A stretch of DNA of 64,000 nucleotides, taken from assembly GCF_040807025.1 (NCBI RefSeq), contig NC_090982.1:79463931-79527930 (forward strand), written 5' to 3'. The stretch is from Struthio camelus. Its lineage: Eukaryota > Chordata > Aves > Struthioniformes > Struthionidae. Below the pieces are notes generated by a model. The model was not told the DNA's origin. It saw nothing but the letters and a program-made list of their open reading frames with translations, and did not search any database. Shown here piece by piece: positions 25,901 through 39,100 of this stretch. The translations under genes and the position numbers were made by a program. Numbering within the stretch: position 1 is the first letter of the stretch; every line of letters begins with the position of its first letter.

Positions 25901-28645
25901 ACAATTAAAATTCTAAGCAAGGCATATTCAAGATGTTCTTTTATTTGCAAAATTGGAGTGACTATTTAAATTTTTCCCCCAGTCCTCTTAACAGTAGTCT
26001 GAGTAAAGACTGGAAATAGGGGTTTCCTTATTTAACTGCCTAATGAACTTAGAGCTAAAAAGGTGTTTTTGATGTGCGGTTCCTAAAATTTCTACAGGAC
26101 TTTTAATCAAAGATCTCCATAAAATCATCCTGATATCAAATTCTTTTGCATGCTCAAAGCAGCATGCTAGCTTCTGCTAGCATCAAAGCCCTTCCCCCAG
26201 GTAAACAGCATTTCAGTGAAGTAAGAGGACCTTTGTGATTGACCTGCATAGATTGCCTGAACAGACAGCTTAGAGTTTGCGTTTACATTTGAATAGGTCT
26301 GTGCGAATACACTGCAGCAATACAGCAAGGCCTAAAGTTGCTGCACCACTGGATGAAACCCTTGATCCAAATTTTATCACAGTTTCAGGCAGCCCTGCAG
26401 TTCCTATATCCCTCTTACAAATGGTAAGCTGTACAGAGGTGCCTGGCATTTTGGATGTAAAACCAAGCTGTACAGAGCACTCATTAAAGCAAATGCACTT
26501 ACAACCAAGAAACTTTATGACATGGAATTATTTAGGTTATGAAATCCAACATAAACAACGCATATTAAAAAGTTACATCAGCTCTAGTGGAAAGATAGAG
26601 TCAGTTTTGGATCCTTTCCTTCACTGGGAAAGGTACCTAGTGGTATGTCAGCGGTAACGTGTGGGTAGCAAGTGGAAAATATCACCAAATAGATTTCTAT
26701 ACCTGCAGAGCCAATGTGAATGTAGCCCTGTCTCTTTAGATGTGCTTGCAAATCCTGCTTAGTGTGTATCTGTACTTGTACAAAGTATCTTGGTAAATCT
26801 GGATGATACCTGAATAAAGGGAGGAGACCTGGTGCAGATGAGCCCTACAGCACTGGACTGCTTTGGGGTGAATGGGAGAACCTACAGGGCACCCTGCTCC
26901 CTGTGGGGGAGAAGTGGCATCGCTCCCACTTCTGGAACAGGACATGGATGTGGATGTCTGGGACCCCCTCGTTGTGGCTTATGCCAGAGTATGCCAGTAA
27001 GGGTTTGGGGGGCCCACTGTTAAACTAGTGGAAGCTTTACCGGAAAAGGGAGGGGGTGCTCAGTGCTTCCCGTGGCCCAAGACATCCCCTCCTGTGCCTT
27101 CTCCAGCACTGAGTCATGGAGAACAGAGCTACTTTCCTCCACAGCCTGCCACAGTCAGAAGGTAAGAGCCATACCAGGTCAGAGCAAGGCCAATACTCCC
27201 AGAGCCTGGCACTGTTGTGGTAAAGAGTCTAACAGATAGGACAAGCTTGGTGTGGTCTTTCCCCAGGTTACACTTTCTCCACTGCTTCCATGACAGGGCA
27301 TTTCTTAGCTGGAGGTTACATCAAGAATATGGAATTTAATAACCACGCCCGAATAAATTTGTGCTGAGGTCTTTTTCTGTTTCCATTTATACTTTTGGCC
27401 CTGAGAACATCCTACGGCAATGAGTATTATAGTTTTATAGGAATCCACTGCCTGAATTGCTCCTTTCAGTGAGAAGGCACATGCCTTTTCTCTGCCCTAC
27501 CAGTGCGCTCCTCCCTTGGGGCCTGGTCCCTTATCAAGCCAGGACACTACTGAATGCATGGGGAGAATTTCAGGGAAGCAGAATGCAGACAGGAGACTTG
27601 ATCCTGCACAGCACATTCCAAACTTCAGCCCAAGTTTTGCTTCCTGAAAAGCCCCTCATAGTTCCTTGATCAAGTTCAGTCTGGCTGCCAATATGAACAG
27701 AGGCAATGGGAAAGCCAGTGTCTTCAGCCGTGGTGATGGCATGATGATGATGGTGTCTGTCCCCCCGGACATTCATTGCCAAGAGAATGAAAAGTCAAAC
27801 ACTGAACAACCCCCTGTGCTGCTTCCAGGGATTAGAGGGTGGAGGGATGAGTGTAAGAGTACTGGAAGACCTAGGAGCACGGAATGGGTGCAGAACTTGT
27901 ATCTAAGCTCTGTAGCCCATTGCTATGAGACAAGCACACTGCAAGAGCAGCAAATAACAGCTCACGGATGTTAATGAGCCCCTGACTCTGCTCAGGCTGA
28001 AAAATGACACCATGAACTTCCACCGAGGACTGGGTGAGTAGGAAAGTGAGACAAAACAGCAATATCCTCAGTGTCACCGCACCTGTAGGGTCTCCAAGCT
28101 CCAATTCCTCTCATGCTTTCCTGCAGATAACAGACCTGGACTCCCTTGCTATGAGGAGAGTTACTAAAAAGATTGTGAGTGCTGGATGCTGCAATGACTG
28201 TGACCGTAGCATAGGTCTCAGAGGTAGAAGCTGGGCCTTATTATTGAATCCTGCGTGCAGATGCCCAAATACAGATGGCCATTAGGTATGCTAGGCCTGT
28301 TGTCATCCCTGACATAGTCAAGGAGCCTAGAGAATAATTTAGCTCATGAGTCCATCCAGTTGAATTGCCTCATTGGCTGTGCTGAGTATGAGCTCAATTC
28401 AGATGCCTAAATACAGGTGCCTGGAGCCATGTAATATGCCCTAGGGAATCCTGCCTGGCTCTAGTTGTCACTCCAAAAGGGCACAGGTCTCCTGTAGGTC
28501 CTATGTCATAACTGCAAGCCCCACATAGGCATCTGAGGGCATCCTCTGTGTGTGCAATTGTGTTAAGCCCTGGAGATCCCTACGTTGGACCTGAATTCCT
28601 CCCCAGGAAGTTGTGGCCTGGACAGAACTCTACAAATCTCCATAT

Positions 28646-29935
28646 TTCACAGAATCACAGAATCACAGAATCGTTTAGGTTGGAAGGGACCTCCGGAGAT
28701 CATCTAGCCCAACCTCCCTGCTCAAGCAGGGTCCTCTAGAGCATATTGCCCAGGATCACGTCCAGACGGGTTTTGAATATCTCCAGGGAAGGAGACTCCC
28801 CCACCTCTCTGGGCAACCTGTTCCAATGCTCAGTCACCCTCACAGTGAAGAGGTTTTTTCTCAGGTTCAGATGGAACTTCCTGTGGTTCAGTTTCTGCCC
28901 ATTGCCTCTTGTCCTGTTGCTGGGCACCACGGAGAAGAGGCTGGCTTCATCCTCTTGACACTGCCCCTTCAGATACTTGTACACATTGATGAGATCCCCT
29001 CTCAATCTTCTCTTCTCCAGGCTGAACAGGCCCAGCTCTTGCAGTCTTTCTTCCTAGGAGAGGTGCTCCAGCCCTCTAATCATCTTGGTAGCCTTCCGCT
29101 GGACTCTCTCCAGGAGTGCCATGTCTCTCTTGTACCGGGGAGCCCAGAACTGGACACAGGACTCCAGGTGAGGCCTCCCCAGGGCTGAGGAGAGGGGCAG
29201 GATCACCTCCCTCGACCTGCTGGCAACACTCTGCCTAATGCACCCCAGGAGACCGTTGGCCTTCTTGGCCGCAAGGGCACACTGCTGGCTCATGTTTAAC
29301 TTGTTGTCCACCAGCACTCCCAGGTCCTTCTCTGCAGAGCTACTTTCCTGCAGGTCAACCCCCAGCCTGTACTGGTGCATGGGATTATTCCTGCCTAGGT
29401 GCAGGACCTTGCACTTGCCTTGGTTGAACTTCATGAGGTTCCTCTCCACCCAGCTCTCCAGCCTGTCCAGGTCCCTCCCAATGGCAGCACAGCCACCTGG
29501 TGTGTCAGCCACTCCCCCCAGTTTAGTATCATCAGCAAACTTGCTGAGGGTGCCCTCTGTCCCTTCCTCTAGGTCATTGAGGAATATATTGAACAAGACT
29601 GGGCCCAGGACTGACCCCTGGGGGACACCACTAGCCACAGGCCTCCAACTTGACTCCACACCACTGACCACAACCCTCTGAGCTCTGCCCTCCAGCCAGT
29701 TCTCAAGCCACCTCACTGTCCCACACTTCCTGAGCTTACCTAGGAGGATGTGATGGGAGACAGTGTCCAAAGCCTTGCTGAAGTCCAGGTAGACAACATC
29801 CACTGCTCTGCCCTCATCTACCCAGCCAGTCATTCCAGCATAGAAGGCTGTCAGACTGGTCAAGCATGATTTCCCTTTGGTGAATCCATGCTGACTACTC
29901 CTGATCATTTCCATTGCCTTTGTGGTAGGATGCCC
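28646..29935 (-). mobile_element. CR1 LINE, 5'-truncated, with ORF2 reverse-transcriptase remnant
   Basis: The element runs on the minus strand and its 3' end at 28646 carries about three copies of the octamer repeat (ACAGAATC on the + strand), diagnostic of avian CR1. A 302-codon open frame (29054-29962) covers the reverse-transcriptase fingers and palm: [42 protein letters not shown] and the catalytic [10 protein letters not shown] second frame (28736-29005) holds the ORF2 C-terminus ([19 protein letters not shown]). A few codons are missing after LRKCG, where related copies read LDEW, and a frame break near 29050 separates the two pieces. The element is 5' truncated just before the fingers, as is usual for CR1, so it cannot move on its own. 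Confidence 0.95.
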
Positions 29936-32900
29936 ATTTCCACAGAGGCATAAGAGTGACACAGGGAGCAGATGAAAGGTCTGTGCACCGCCTCCAAAAA
30001 GAGCTACTCACACCTCCTTACTCTCTTTAGGAGCACTGCAGCACAGAGCAACGAAAACCACACAGATAAGATGGCTTTTGAGCACCCAGATATTCTTGAT
30101 GTGCTTAGAGTTATGACAGAGGCTTGAAAACAAGTGTCTTGAGGAGACAGAGTAACACTGCTTTTAGGTTGTAGCTGAAAAGAGTTGGTTGGTGTATACT
30201 GGGAGGAGCAACCACAGTCACTGTCCCAAGGAGAAATGCTGATGATGTCTCATAATTAACACTTTTCTTTTTCTAGTTTGCTCACTGGGCAACAGCTTCC
30301 TTGCCAGTCGGACTTGTCTTGTCCAGGAGATCCTTAGCTGTTCCAAGTTGTACTTGAGAGCACAACAATACCCTTTCAGGACAAACTTGCAGGGAGCCCC
30401 CCCAAACGCTCGGGCTTCTGACTACCAAAACTGGGAAATGGCTTCAAGTGGATATTTCCTGCCAGATGTAGAAGCTGACAGTTCAGCCAGGGCTGTCAGA
30501 GCTAAAAGAGCTGTAGTCCGAGTCAAAGAGGCAACTGTCTGGTGAGGGCCACACTAGGGTCTCCTGTCCTCTCTAGACTGAGCGCAGTCAGGCATCAATC
30601 ACACAAACATGTCATTTTACGCATCGGGCTTTTGGAAATTGCTCACATGGCTAATATCTAAGTAACACTCACTGTTCAGATATGAGTCACTGCAACAACT
30701 CATAATAGGTAAAATTTATGTCTTGGTTGTCATCAGCTCAGTCACTGAAACAATTACATTTTCACTTAAACCTCCTAGCCTCACTTGCAACCTTTGAACT
30801 CCACCCAGTACAGAAGGACAGAGTTTCTGTTGCCCTTTAACTTCGCTTTCCCTTACTTGCTGTACTGCTTTAGGTAATCTCCTGTCAAACTGTTACATGT
30901 GTGAGTACTTTCCTCTTATTTGCCTTGTGCTCACTCAGGAAACGTTTACAGCTGTATTGGCCCTTCAGGAGGACAGAAGCCAATGGGAGAGGAGAGGTCA
31001 TGCTGATAAACCTTCTCTGAATCAGGGGAACAGAAGTATTAGCACCTGGTGCACAGGAGAGCTACAACCCAATAAATCTCAGCTCAGCTGCCATCTGACC
31101 CTCCTAGGAGCCAGCAGGTCAGCTGGTCCTGTCTCAGCCTCTCTGGGAGCAATAAGATAAGTGAGGAGCCTGTGTGTGAGGAGCCCTAATTGCTCTGTGT
31201 GCAAACTTCTTGCCTGGGAAGACAGTCTCCCACCTTCCCTCCTTTTAAGGCTGGGCTCCCTGGGTGGCAAAGGAGGAAAACGCATGGGACTGAAAACAGC
31301 AGAGCACAGGAGACCCTGGCCCTGAAGGGGTGAGAACATCCTTTTCAGCAGTAGTTCTGCTTGTTTTTGGTTTGGTGTCTCTAGTGCCTTGAATCCCATT
31401 CTGAGTGGCTGGATTTAAGCTAACAAAAAAACCTGGAGGCTGGGGTCTGTCCTGAGTGGTACACCCCCTAGAAAAGACCCAGGACTGAGGGGCCTGCGAT
31501 GCGTCTTAAGACACTACTTGAAAGGAAACCTAGGAAAGAATTTCTGTTCTGTGTCTACAACTCGGGGCAGAATAACACTGGGTAAAAAGTCCCTGGGACT
31601 GCCCTCAATTGCAGGAGATCGGACCTGGCTATGGGAGGGGTAGGTCTCCCTGTTTGTGCTATGAGGCACTTGTCTCTTGTGTTGTGCATGGCAGTGTCAG
31701 AGCCAGGTGCTTGGAAGTCAGGAGCAGTGATGCAGAGTTTTCCCATGCCCCAGATCTTTTCTTGGTCTGGGCATTGGTCTCTGTGTGCCTTTAAAGGGGA
31801 GAGAGCAGCACCGCCCTGCCCCTGGGCAGGCTGGGAGAATCCATACACTGAAGATAGTGTTGTCTACTAATGGAAACAGACTGTAAGTAACATTTGCTAT
31901 TCAATCATTTTGGTTAAGTGGCTTGGTATTTTCCCTTCCCATGGCCTATTCTCCACTCAGCCTTTTTGTGTGCCTCTTCCGTGTTTCAGTGTCTCTGAGA
32001 TTAATTTGTCTTCCAGGTTTTGTCCTGTACTTCTTTTTCATTGAGGCAGTCTTCCTGTCATTCTTTTTCATCTTCAGTGTTTTTCCCTCTCCTCCCTCTG
32101 CCCCAGTGTCCTAGCGGAGAGCGCCAGCGCTGTTTCCACTTGTGGGTCGCTGCAGAAGGGAGGGTGGGACTGGCCCTGATGAAGCAAACTGGGAAGCTGA
32201 GGACACCGAGGATCAATGAGCTGCTGCTCCAGCAACCAGCTGCTTTTTTCTGAGGTGCTCTTATAGAATATCTCTGGTGTTTTATCAAAGAAGTAATGCT
32301 ATCATGGGTTTGTTTATTATTTCCCTTCAGGGGTTGGTCTCTTCTTGGCTTCTTCCTTTCATTTTTGTGGAGGAAATGTTTGCAGCTCTATCAGTCCTTG
32401 GGAGGAAGCAAAGTACAAAGGGAGTACTGGTAATGAGAACTTTTTCCTGAGCCAAGGTAATGAAGCTTTATGGTCACCTATGCTCTAAACTTGTGGGAAC
32501 AAAGCTCAGCCTTCAACAACCCTGAGTTGGGAGCTGGTCGTCAAAGGAAAAAGCCATGCAGGAGACCAGGGACAGACCTCTTGTGCTTCCCACAGACCCT
32601 TTGATCTCTGTCCCTCCAGCTGCTCCTCTCCTTCCATCTCGCTCTTACATCTCTTTTCGTGGTCCCTGATCTAGATGAAACTTTTCCTCCCATCATGTCC
32701 AAGCCTTTCTCTCTGACGGGGCCTTCACCATCTCCTTGCAAACCTCCGCATGCACACTCAGTGATTTCAGTTTCCTGTTGCTTTGAGCATATCTTTCTGA
32801 ATCCTTCCCTCTTTTTCTTTTTCTCCTGTTGAATCTTGCGTCATCGTGACTTTCACTGAGCAGGGAAATGCAAGGGACTTCTGCACCATGAGGGCAGAGA

Positions 32901-35900
32901 AAGAAGCAGAAGCAGATGAGTTCCTGTCCCCCTTCACCTTCCTGCCCTGATGCCCGCTGCTGCGTTTGCTCTGTGGCCATGCCCCAGGTCACCATGTGAG
33001 CCTGGGACCAGACTTCTTTCCCCTGAAACCCTCAGGCTGTCAATTCTCCACCACTGATATGCAGTTTGGTCACTTGGCATCCTTACAGAGTTTCAGAAAG
33101 AACTTCTGCTCTTGTGCTTGCGTCGTTCTTCTAACCCACTTCCCACATTGCCGTGCCCCGAGGCCACTTTTTACCCTATTTATTTCTGCCAAAGATCTGT
33201 TGTTTCATCACTGTGTCTCTTATGCTTACAAGTGCAATGGCAGCAGGCTCTCAGGATCCTTCGAGATGACCTGCAGGAGGGGAATCCTATGCTATTTTAT
33301 ACTATCTCATCTTCTTTTCCTTCCTCTCTCCCCACATATGTTCAGAAACAGCATGAAGGTGCATCATGCATCATCACTGCAAAACTCCACTTCAGAGCCA
33401 GGATGCCAGAGAAGGCATTGAGTAGCAACAAAGAAACAAAAGAAGAGAGGGAAGATGTCACTTCCATAATGCATGCCCTTGCTAATAACTTCAGTCTCCT
33501 GTTTTTTCTTACTTCAGGTGTCACCATGTCCCATGATAAAGTGGGGAGAGAGGTGTTTCTGGGGGTAGGTGGAGTTTTGAGTTGCAGATGTGCTCTGGAC
33601 TACGCATTGCTTTATCAGCTGTAGATGAGACAGATGAGCAGACACTTCTGAGTAATTTTTCCTGTGATGGTTTATTTAGCTCCTTCAGAGGAAAATCAGG
33701 GAAAATCTTCTAGAATGATCTATGTGCAAACAAGCTATTGGCTTCAAAACAAACTTAATCTCTTCCCTAGATCCTGAGCTAACACAGTGCTCTTCGTCTT
33801 ATGTTCTTAGTGTATGTATTTGAGCTCTGCAGGTAGGGAAATTTACCCACACAAGGAATGATCTCTTGCAGGGAATAGTTTTACCACTGGAAACGTATAA
33901 AGGGAGGAGATGATTATCTGCTGCTGTCTGCTTTCCCAAGGAGCCCAGGCCTATGTGATTGTGCAGTCTGGGTGTGTAAGCGGATGAGCGTGTGTGTCTG
34001 TTTCTCTGCTGCCTTTAAACCACTTGGCCAATTTCAGTCAAACATAGAAGAATGGCAGATGTGGCAGGCGTCATAAATTTCTGTACGTTTCACAAAAGTA
34101 CCTGACTGGATAGAGGTCTGAGATTGTGTTATTGACCCCATGAAGAAGTTATTAATAAGCATGACCTTTGTTGGATGACAGAGGATCCACATGCATGCAA
34201 GCTATTAGAAACCAGATATCTGCTGCTCACAGATCAGCTCATTTCCAGCCAGAGATTTTTGATCTTCTAAAGTCGCACAGAATTGGAAAGACTAAGTAAT
34301 GCATCATGGTTGTATGAATCCTCCAGGATGGCATCAGGAAAAAGTCATTTGTGACAGCAGGATCCTGAACTTACAGAAGATTTTTAAACTCTTAAATTGA
34401 AAAATAATCTTGGTTTTTCAAAGTTGCTTCTGTTTAAAATGGTTGATGAAAAGGTGACTGGATTTTCCTTTTCAGAGAGGAAAGCTGTGCTTGCACAGGG
34501 CTCCCATCTGGTAGACATAGTCTTCTGCGATAGTCTCCATGTTCAGCTGCTGATTGCTACAGCTCAGTTATTACTTCTTTTGTTCTGTGTGGAAATATAC
34601 TGTTTTGCCAAAAGAATAATGATGGTGGCTTCTCAGCAGCTCTGAATGGTAAAAGCTCTGGCTGGCTTTTGGTTATTTTATTTGGTAAGCAGATGTTTTT
34701 GTGGCTAAAAGCAAAATAAAGCATCTGCGCTGACTACCCTGCCTCTCTGCTCCACACCAAACCTTTCCATTTTCCCCAGAGTCTTCTCGTTGTTTGGGGA
34801 TGTTTGCCCCTTGCAAAGCTAGGCCCAAACACTAAGCCTTGATTCATTGCTGTAAGTCAGCTCAGAAAATGGCTGTGATTCTCTGCTGTTACTCATTTCT
34901 GGGAGAAAGACGATAGTGACTTTGGCCTTTTTGGTTTCTAAGGAAAATGCGTGCTGCTCTAGGGAACAGAGCTGGCTCACAGAAGATGCTGTTGTTAGAT
35001 TTAAGCACAGCCTCACACCACCTGCCTGCTCGAGACCTAGTGTTGCTAGATGCCCATCTTCCCTTTTTATCTGAACCTGTATCCTTGATAGTCCATGCCC
35101 ATGGAGTAGACACCTTTTCCTATGTATCTATTGATCACCCTTTTTATTTCCTCTCACAAGAAATGAAAAATGACCAAGGAGGACAAAGATCAAAGCTTCA
35201 AGGCCCTGGAGGGATTGTGGATGTGTCACATGGATCCCCTCCAGATATGAGGCAAACAGGATCATGTCATCAAAGTTACTGAGTATATCATGCTGGGAAT
35301 GGGCCATCTCACTGGGGAGGCTGAAGTGAAAGGAAGCCCCAGTGAGAGAAAGGAAGTGACTTTTGCTGCTTTTTTGTCATCGGAGTATTGCTGGTGTCCC
35401 AGGCAGCACTCCTCCCCCAGCACGGCTTGGTAGAAGGATTCAGGGGCCAGACCTGGCAGCCAGGAGGAGCTGGTGGCTTGTCTAATGTGACCATCCCTGC
35501 GAAACATCACCTGGCTCCTTCCACACTGAACTCCAGAGGTGCACATTTAAGCATTTTCCCAAAGTCTGTGGATTTCTAAGACGACCATGTTTGGCTGAAA
35601 AGTGATCTAACAGACTTATTAACTGCCTGTACCATTAGGCCTTGGCCATGCAACTAGGGAGGCCCTGGGAGCATTTGTGCATTTCTTCTCCTCCTCTCTG
35701 TTGCCGTAACAGAGAATAGCAGACCTAACCATGGACCTGGATCCCCCTGTGTCCTATGGCACTCAGGCATGTGTATGCATTTCACAGTGATTACAGCAAT
35801 GTTGGACAAGACCTGACAGCTTGATGAAGACACATAGGGCAGAACGGCATGGCAGTCTAAGGCTCAGCATGACAGGCAGTGGTTCTAATGCAGGGCAGGG

Positions 35901-36041
35901 CAGGTGAGGTTTCCATGGGGTGTTTGTGAGGAAATCCTCCCTGGAATGAGGATAAAGGATTTAGAGTATCCAAACATGTTCCCCGCAGATGATAAGCAGA
36001 AATATTGCCAGGATGGCTGGATAGTGCACTTCTGACCCTTA

Positions 36042-36172
36042 GGAAGTGCAGGCTACATGAGTGGACAGTGAGGTGGCTTGAGGACTGGCTGAATGGCAGA
36101 GTGTGGAGGGTTGTGATCAGTGGCATGAAGTCTGATTGGAGGCCTGTAGCTAGTGGTGTCCCCCAGAGGATA
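36042..36172 (+). mobile_element. Short internal CR1 fragment (reverse-transcriptase region)
   Basis: The + strand encodes HEWTVRWLEDWLNGRVWRVV, then [11 protein letters not shown], the segment between the fingers and palm of CR1 ORF2. The open frame ends soon after. It lacks the element's 3' tail, so it is an orphan internal piece, probably left by deletion. Confidence 0.88.
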
Positions 36173-39100
36173 GTACCGCAATTCCCCTCCTGAATGGAAA
36201 ATTGGAGATTTTCTCAACTGTCTTGCAATGTTGATTTCCTCTCATCCTCTCCCCTGTTGGGGGACCTGGATCCCAACTGGTCATCCTCTTTCTCCAGATG
36301 AGAGGAACCTCTCCTTTCAGAAAATCATGCCTAAGCTGTGGCTGCTCAGGCAGTATCTGCTGCAGGGCAGTCCCTGGCTCTGTGAACCTGATAACTTGTG
36401 AATTTTAAGGGAGAATTGGTGGCACTCGGTACGTTGCATAGCAGCCTTGGAGCTATTCCCAGCCTTACAGCTTACAGTCAAGTCTTGTAAATTTGAGCAT
36501 CTTCCCACTGAAAAACAGCCCCTCAGATAACTCCTAAGCACAAGGACTACCTTCTTTCCACTCATGCAACCCTGGGATTCTCTCTCCTGGGTCTCTTCTT
36601 AGGGATATGACAACGGTTGCTTGTGAATCCCAAATAGAAGCCCTGAGCCAGGCACCTGCTGTAGGAAAGCTAGCCCAGAGCCTTGAACTCATCTCTGGGG
36701 CCCGAGAATGGACCTGCTGCATGTGTCTGTGCATATGCAAGTACAGGAGGGGAAAAGTGAGACTGGGACTGAATAGATTTTTCCAGTTCAACTCAAATCG
36801 AATCAGTTACTCATTTCACTGTGCTTTCCCTGTTAGACACTTAAGGGAAGGGATATTCTCACGTAAGGCTCATGTTCTGAGCCAGATTCTTATTTGGAGG
36901 GTGTGTTATAATTCAGCTTGCAAGCTGGGGCAGCTCTCCCTGGCAAGCTGGAGATATTGAAAGGAGCTTGGCTCCTGCAGATGAAGATAATTGGGGAGAT
37001 TGGACAAAGGAGAAGGGAGAGAGAGAGAGTTGATTTCATCCAGTTATGCATACACTATATTAAGTAATCACATAAATAACTTGGTAATAATAATTCATCT
37101 TGGTGATGCCTTGTGAAAGTTCTGGGCTAGTTGAGTCTTGCGCACTTGCTCTAGGCCACAATCGGGGGGAAAAACATCTCTGGCTTCGTGGTGGTGTTAA
37201 ATATCGTATAAGGGACTCAGCTTCCTTTTCTAGTGGAAAAGGAGGTTAACTTCAGAGGGGTTAGTGCCTCTGGGGAGAGGATCTCAAAACGGTGGGAGCA
37301 GCCCACTGGTGGTAGAAGGTAGCTCTGAAATGAGGAGAGACCTATCCTGGGCTGTGGAAGATAGGTAACTTTGCCACAGGCTGCTCTTGGCAGCACGTTA
37401 TTGCCAGCTGTCACCTTGGCAGAGAGTGCGTACGAGCTGTGTGTATGCCTCCCTTTCACTGACATTAATTAGACAGCAGTTTCCTTTGCGGCCAAAGGCA
37501 CTTTGCATCAGTAGGCACTGAACTATTGTCCAGGATTACTGAATTTTAATCCCAGCTTTGATTTTGTGTCGCCTTTCCTCGTACTCCCTCATGGAAGTAA
37601 TTTCTCCGTCTGCAGAGGACTGGTTTATTCCTTTACAATCTGTAAGAAGAAGAAACAGCTTCCTTTTGTTGTGACATAACAGGACTGTTGTGGGGGTAGT
37701 CACAAGGAGAATATAGAGCCTTTTTTTTCCATGGTATGAATGTCATCTCAACTGAGGGGATCCAGTGTTATATTCACTTTGTTATTGATGGCAAGCTTAA
37801 GTATCGTGTTCTGAGCTTTGAGTGCATGGGGAGCCAAAACCTGGACAGCCTGGGGTGTGGGAAGGTCTAGAAAATAAGAATCACCAGTTCATTCCTGGAG
37901 TGGGGATGTCACCAAAAAGCCGTGACTTACCTGAGTTTCCAAGGACAGGGTGTCCTGAGTTCAGCTCCATGTGGTGAGGAATTCATTTCTTAGCCTCCCT
38001 TGCAGGAGATCCTGGTGAATTGTCCTGTCCATGATGGAGAGGTGCCCACCTTCCAGAAGATGAGCCTGGGATCCTGCAGAGGTCCCAGCAAAAGACTCAG
38101 GTCTCTGTGAATGATGGAGATAGATGCGGTTTGTGCTTCTGCAGTCCTCAGTACCAGGTCTGTATGTTGCTGGGTCATGCCACAGCACAGATCTGAACCG
38201 AAATAGATTTCATTCTTGATTAAATTTCAATTCAATTAGCCAGAATGCATAATATGGACTTTAGGCAGCAGCTGTGTTCCTATACTGGCCTGACTCAGCA
38301 CACACCACATCTGCGATGGGGTAACTATGCTGTTCCCTGCCAACATAAACCAAGTCAAACCTCGGCTGCTGCCACCTTGTCCTCTCCATGCTTGCCAGCT
38401 TGGCCTGACCAAGTATTGCTGTCTTCATTGCTGGCTCAGTATTCAGACAGATCCACTCTCTGAACTGCCTCGCCAGGGATAGCAAGAGCACTAGTAGTGG
38501 CCCAGAGGAGGGGGAAGGGGACATGCATAGCAGGTAGTGTTGGGGAAAGAAGTGGTGGTCTTGGTTTAACTGCCATGGTATGATAACCACAGACTGCAGT
38601 CAAATGACATCATATCTGACCTAAAGACAGACTAGTGCAGACAGACGATGTCTGGTCTGGTGCAGAATAAAGCCTGCTAGAGCAGAGGTGATCCTTGGAA
38701 TACATTTCTGTCAGCCTTGTGAAATTCTGCAGTGCAAGAGCTTTGCCTCATGTGGCTACAGCACTTTGATTTTTCTTGTCCTAGGAGCCACAAAGCTACA
38801 TTGACTGTACTCTTGAACCTCTTCCCGAAGCTATTTGATGGACAGATGGATGAAGAAGGCACTGGCTTTCTGCCCAACCAGTTCCATCCACCAGGACAAC
38901 TCAGCTTTGGCAGGCCAGTATGGCAAGAAATACTTATTTCTTGGCACAGACAAAAGGCAGGTCAAGACTGGTACTTCCACAGCTGTCTTCCACCTGGTTC
39001 ATAAATGGCAGGTCTTGATGAATGCAAACCTCTGTGGAACACACAAGCTATTTCCTTAGCAACAGGTGATATAACGAGAAATGTGTTTATATCAGAGTAG

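Noticed and set aside
26160-26190. Inverted repeat ATGCTAGC/GCTAGCAT
   Set aside because: The arms are only 8 bases long and the motif is self-complementary in part, so it is expected by chance in 64 kb.
28826-29681. Plus-strand open frames of 120 and 147 codons across the CR1 at 28.6-29.9 kb
   Set aside because: They are antisense to the CR1 reverse-transcriptase frame and have no independent features.
33112-33624. 170-codon plus-strand open frame in the gene-poor interval
   Set aside because: It has no family features and an overlapping frame of similar length, so it reads as chance in a GC-moderate stretch.
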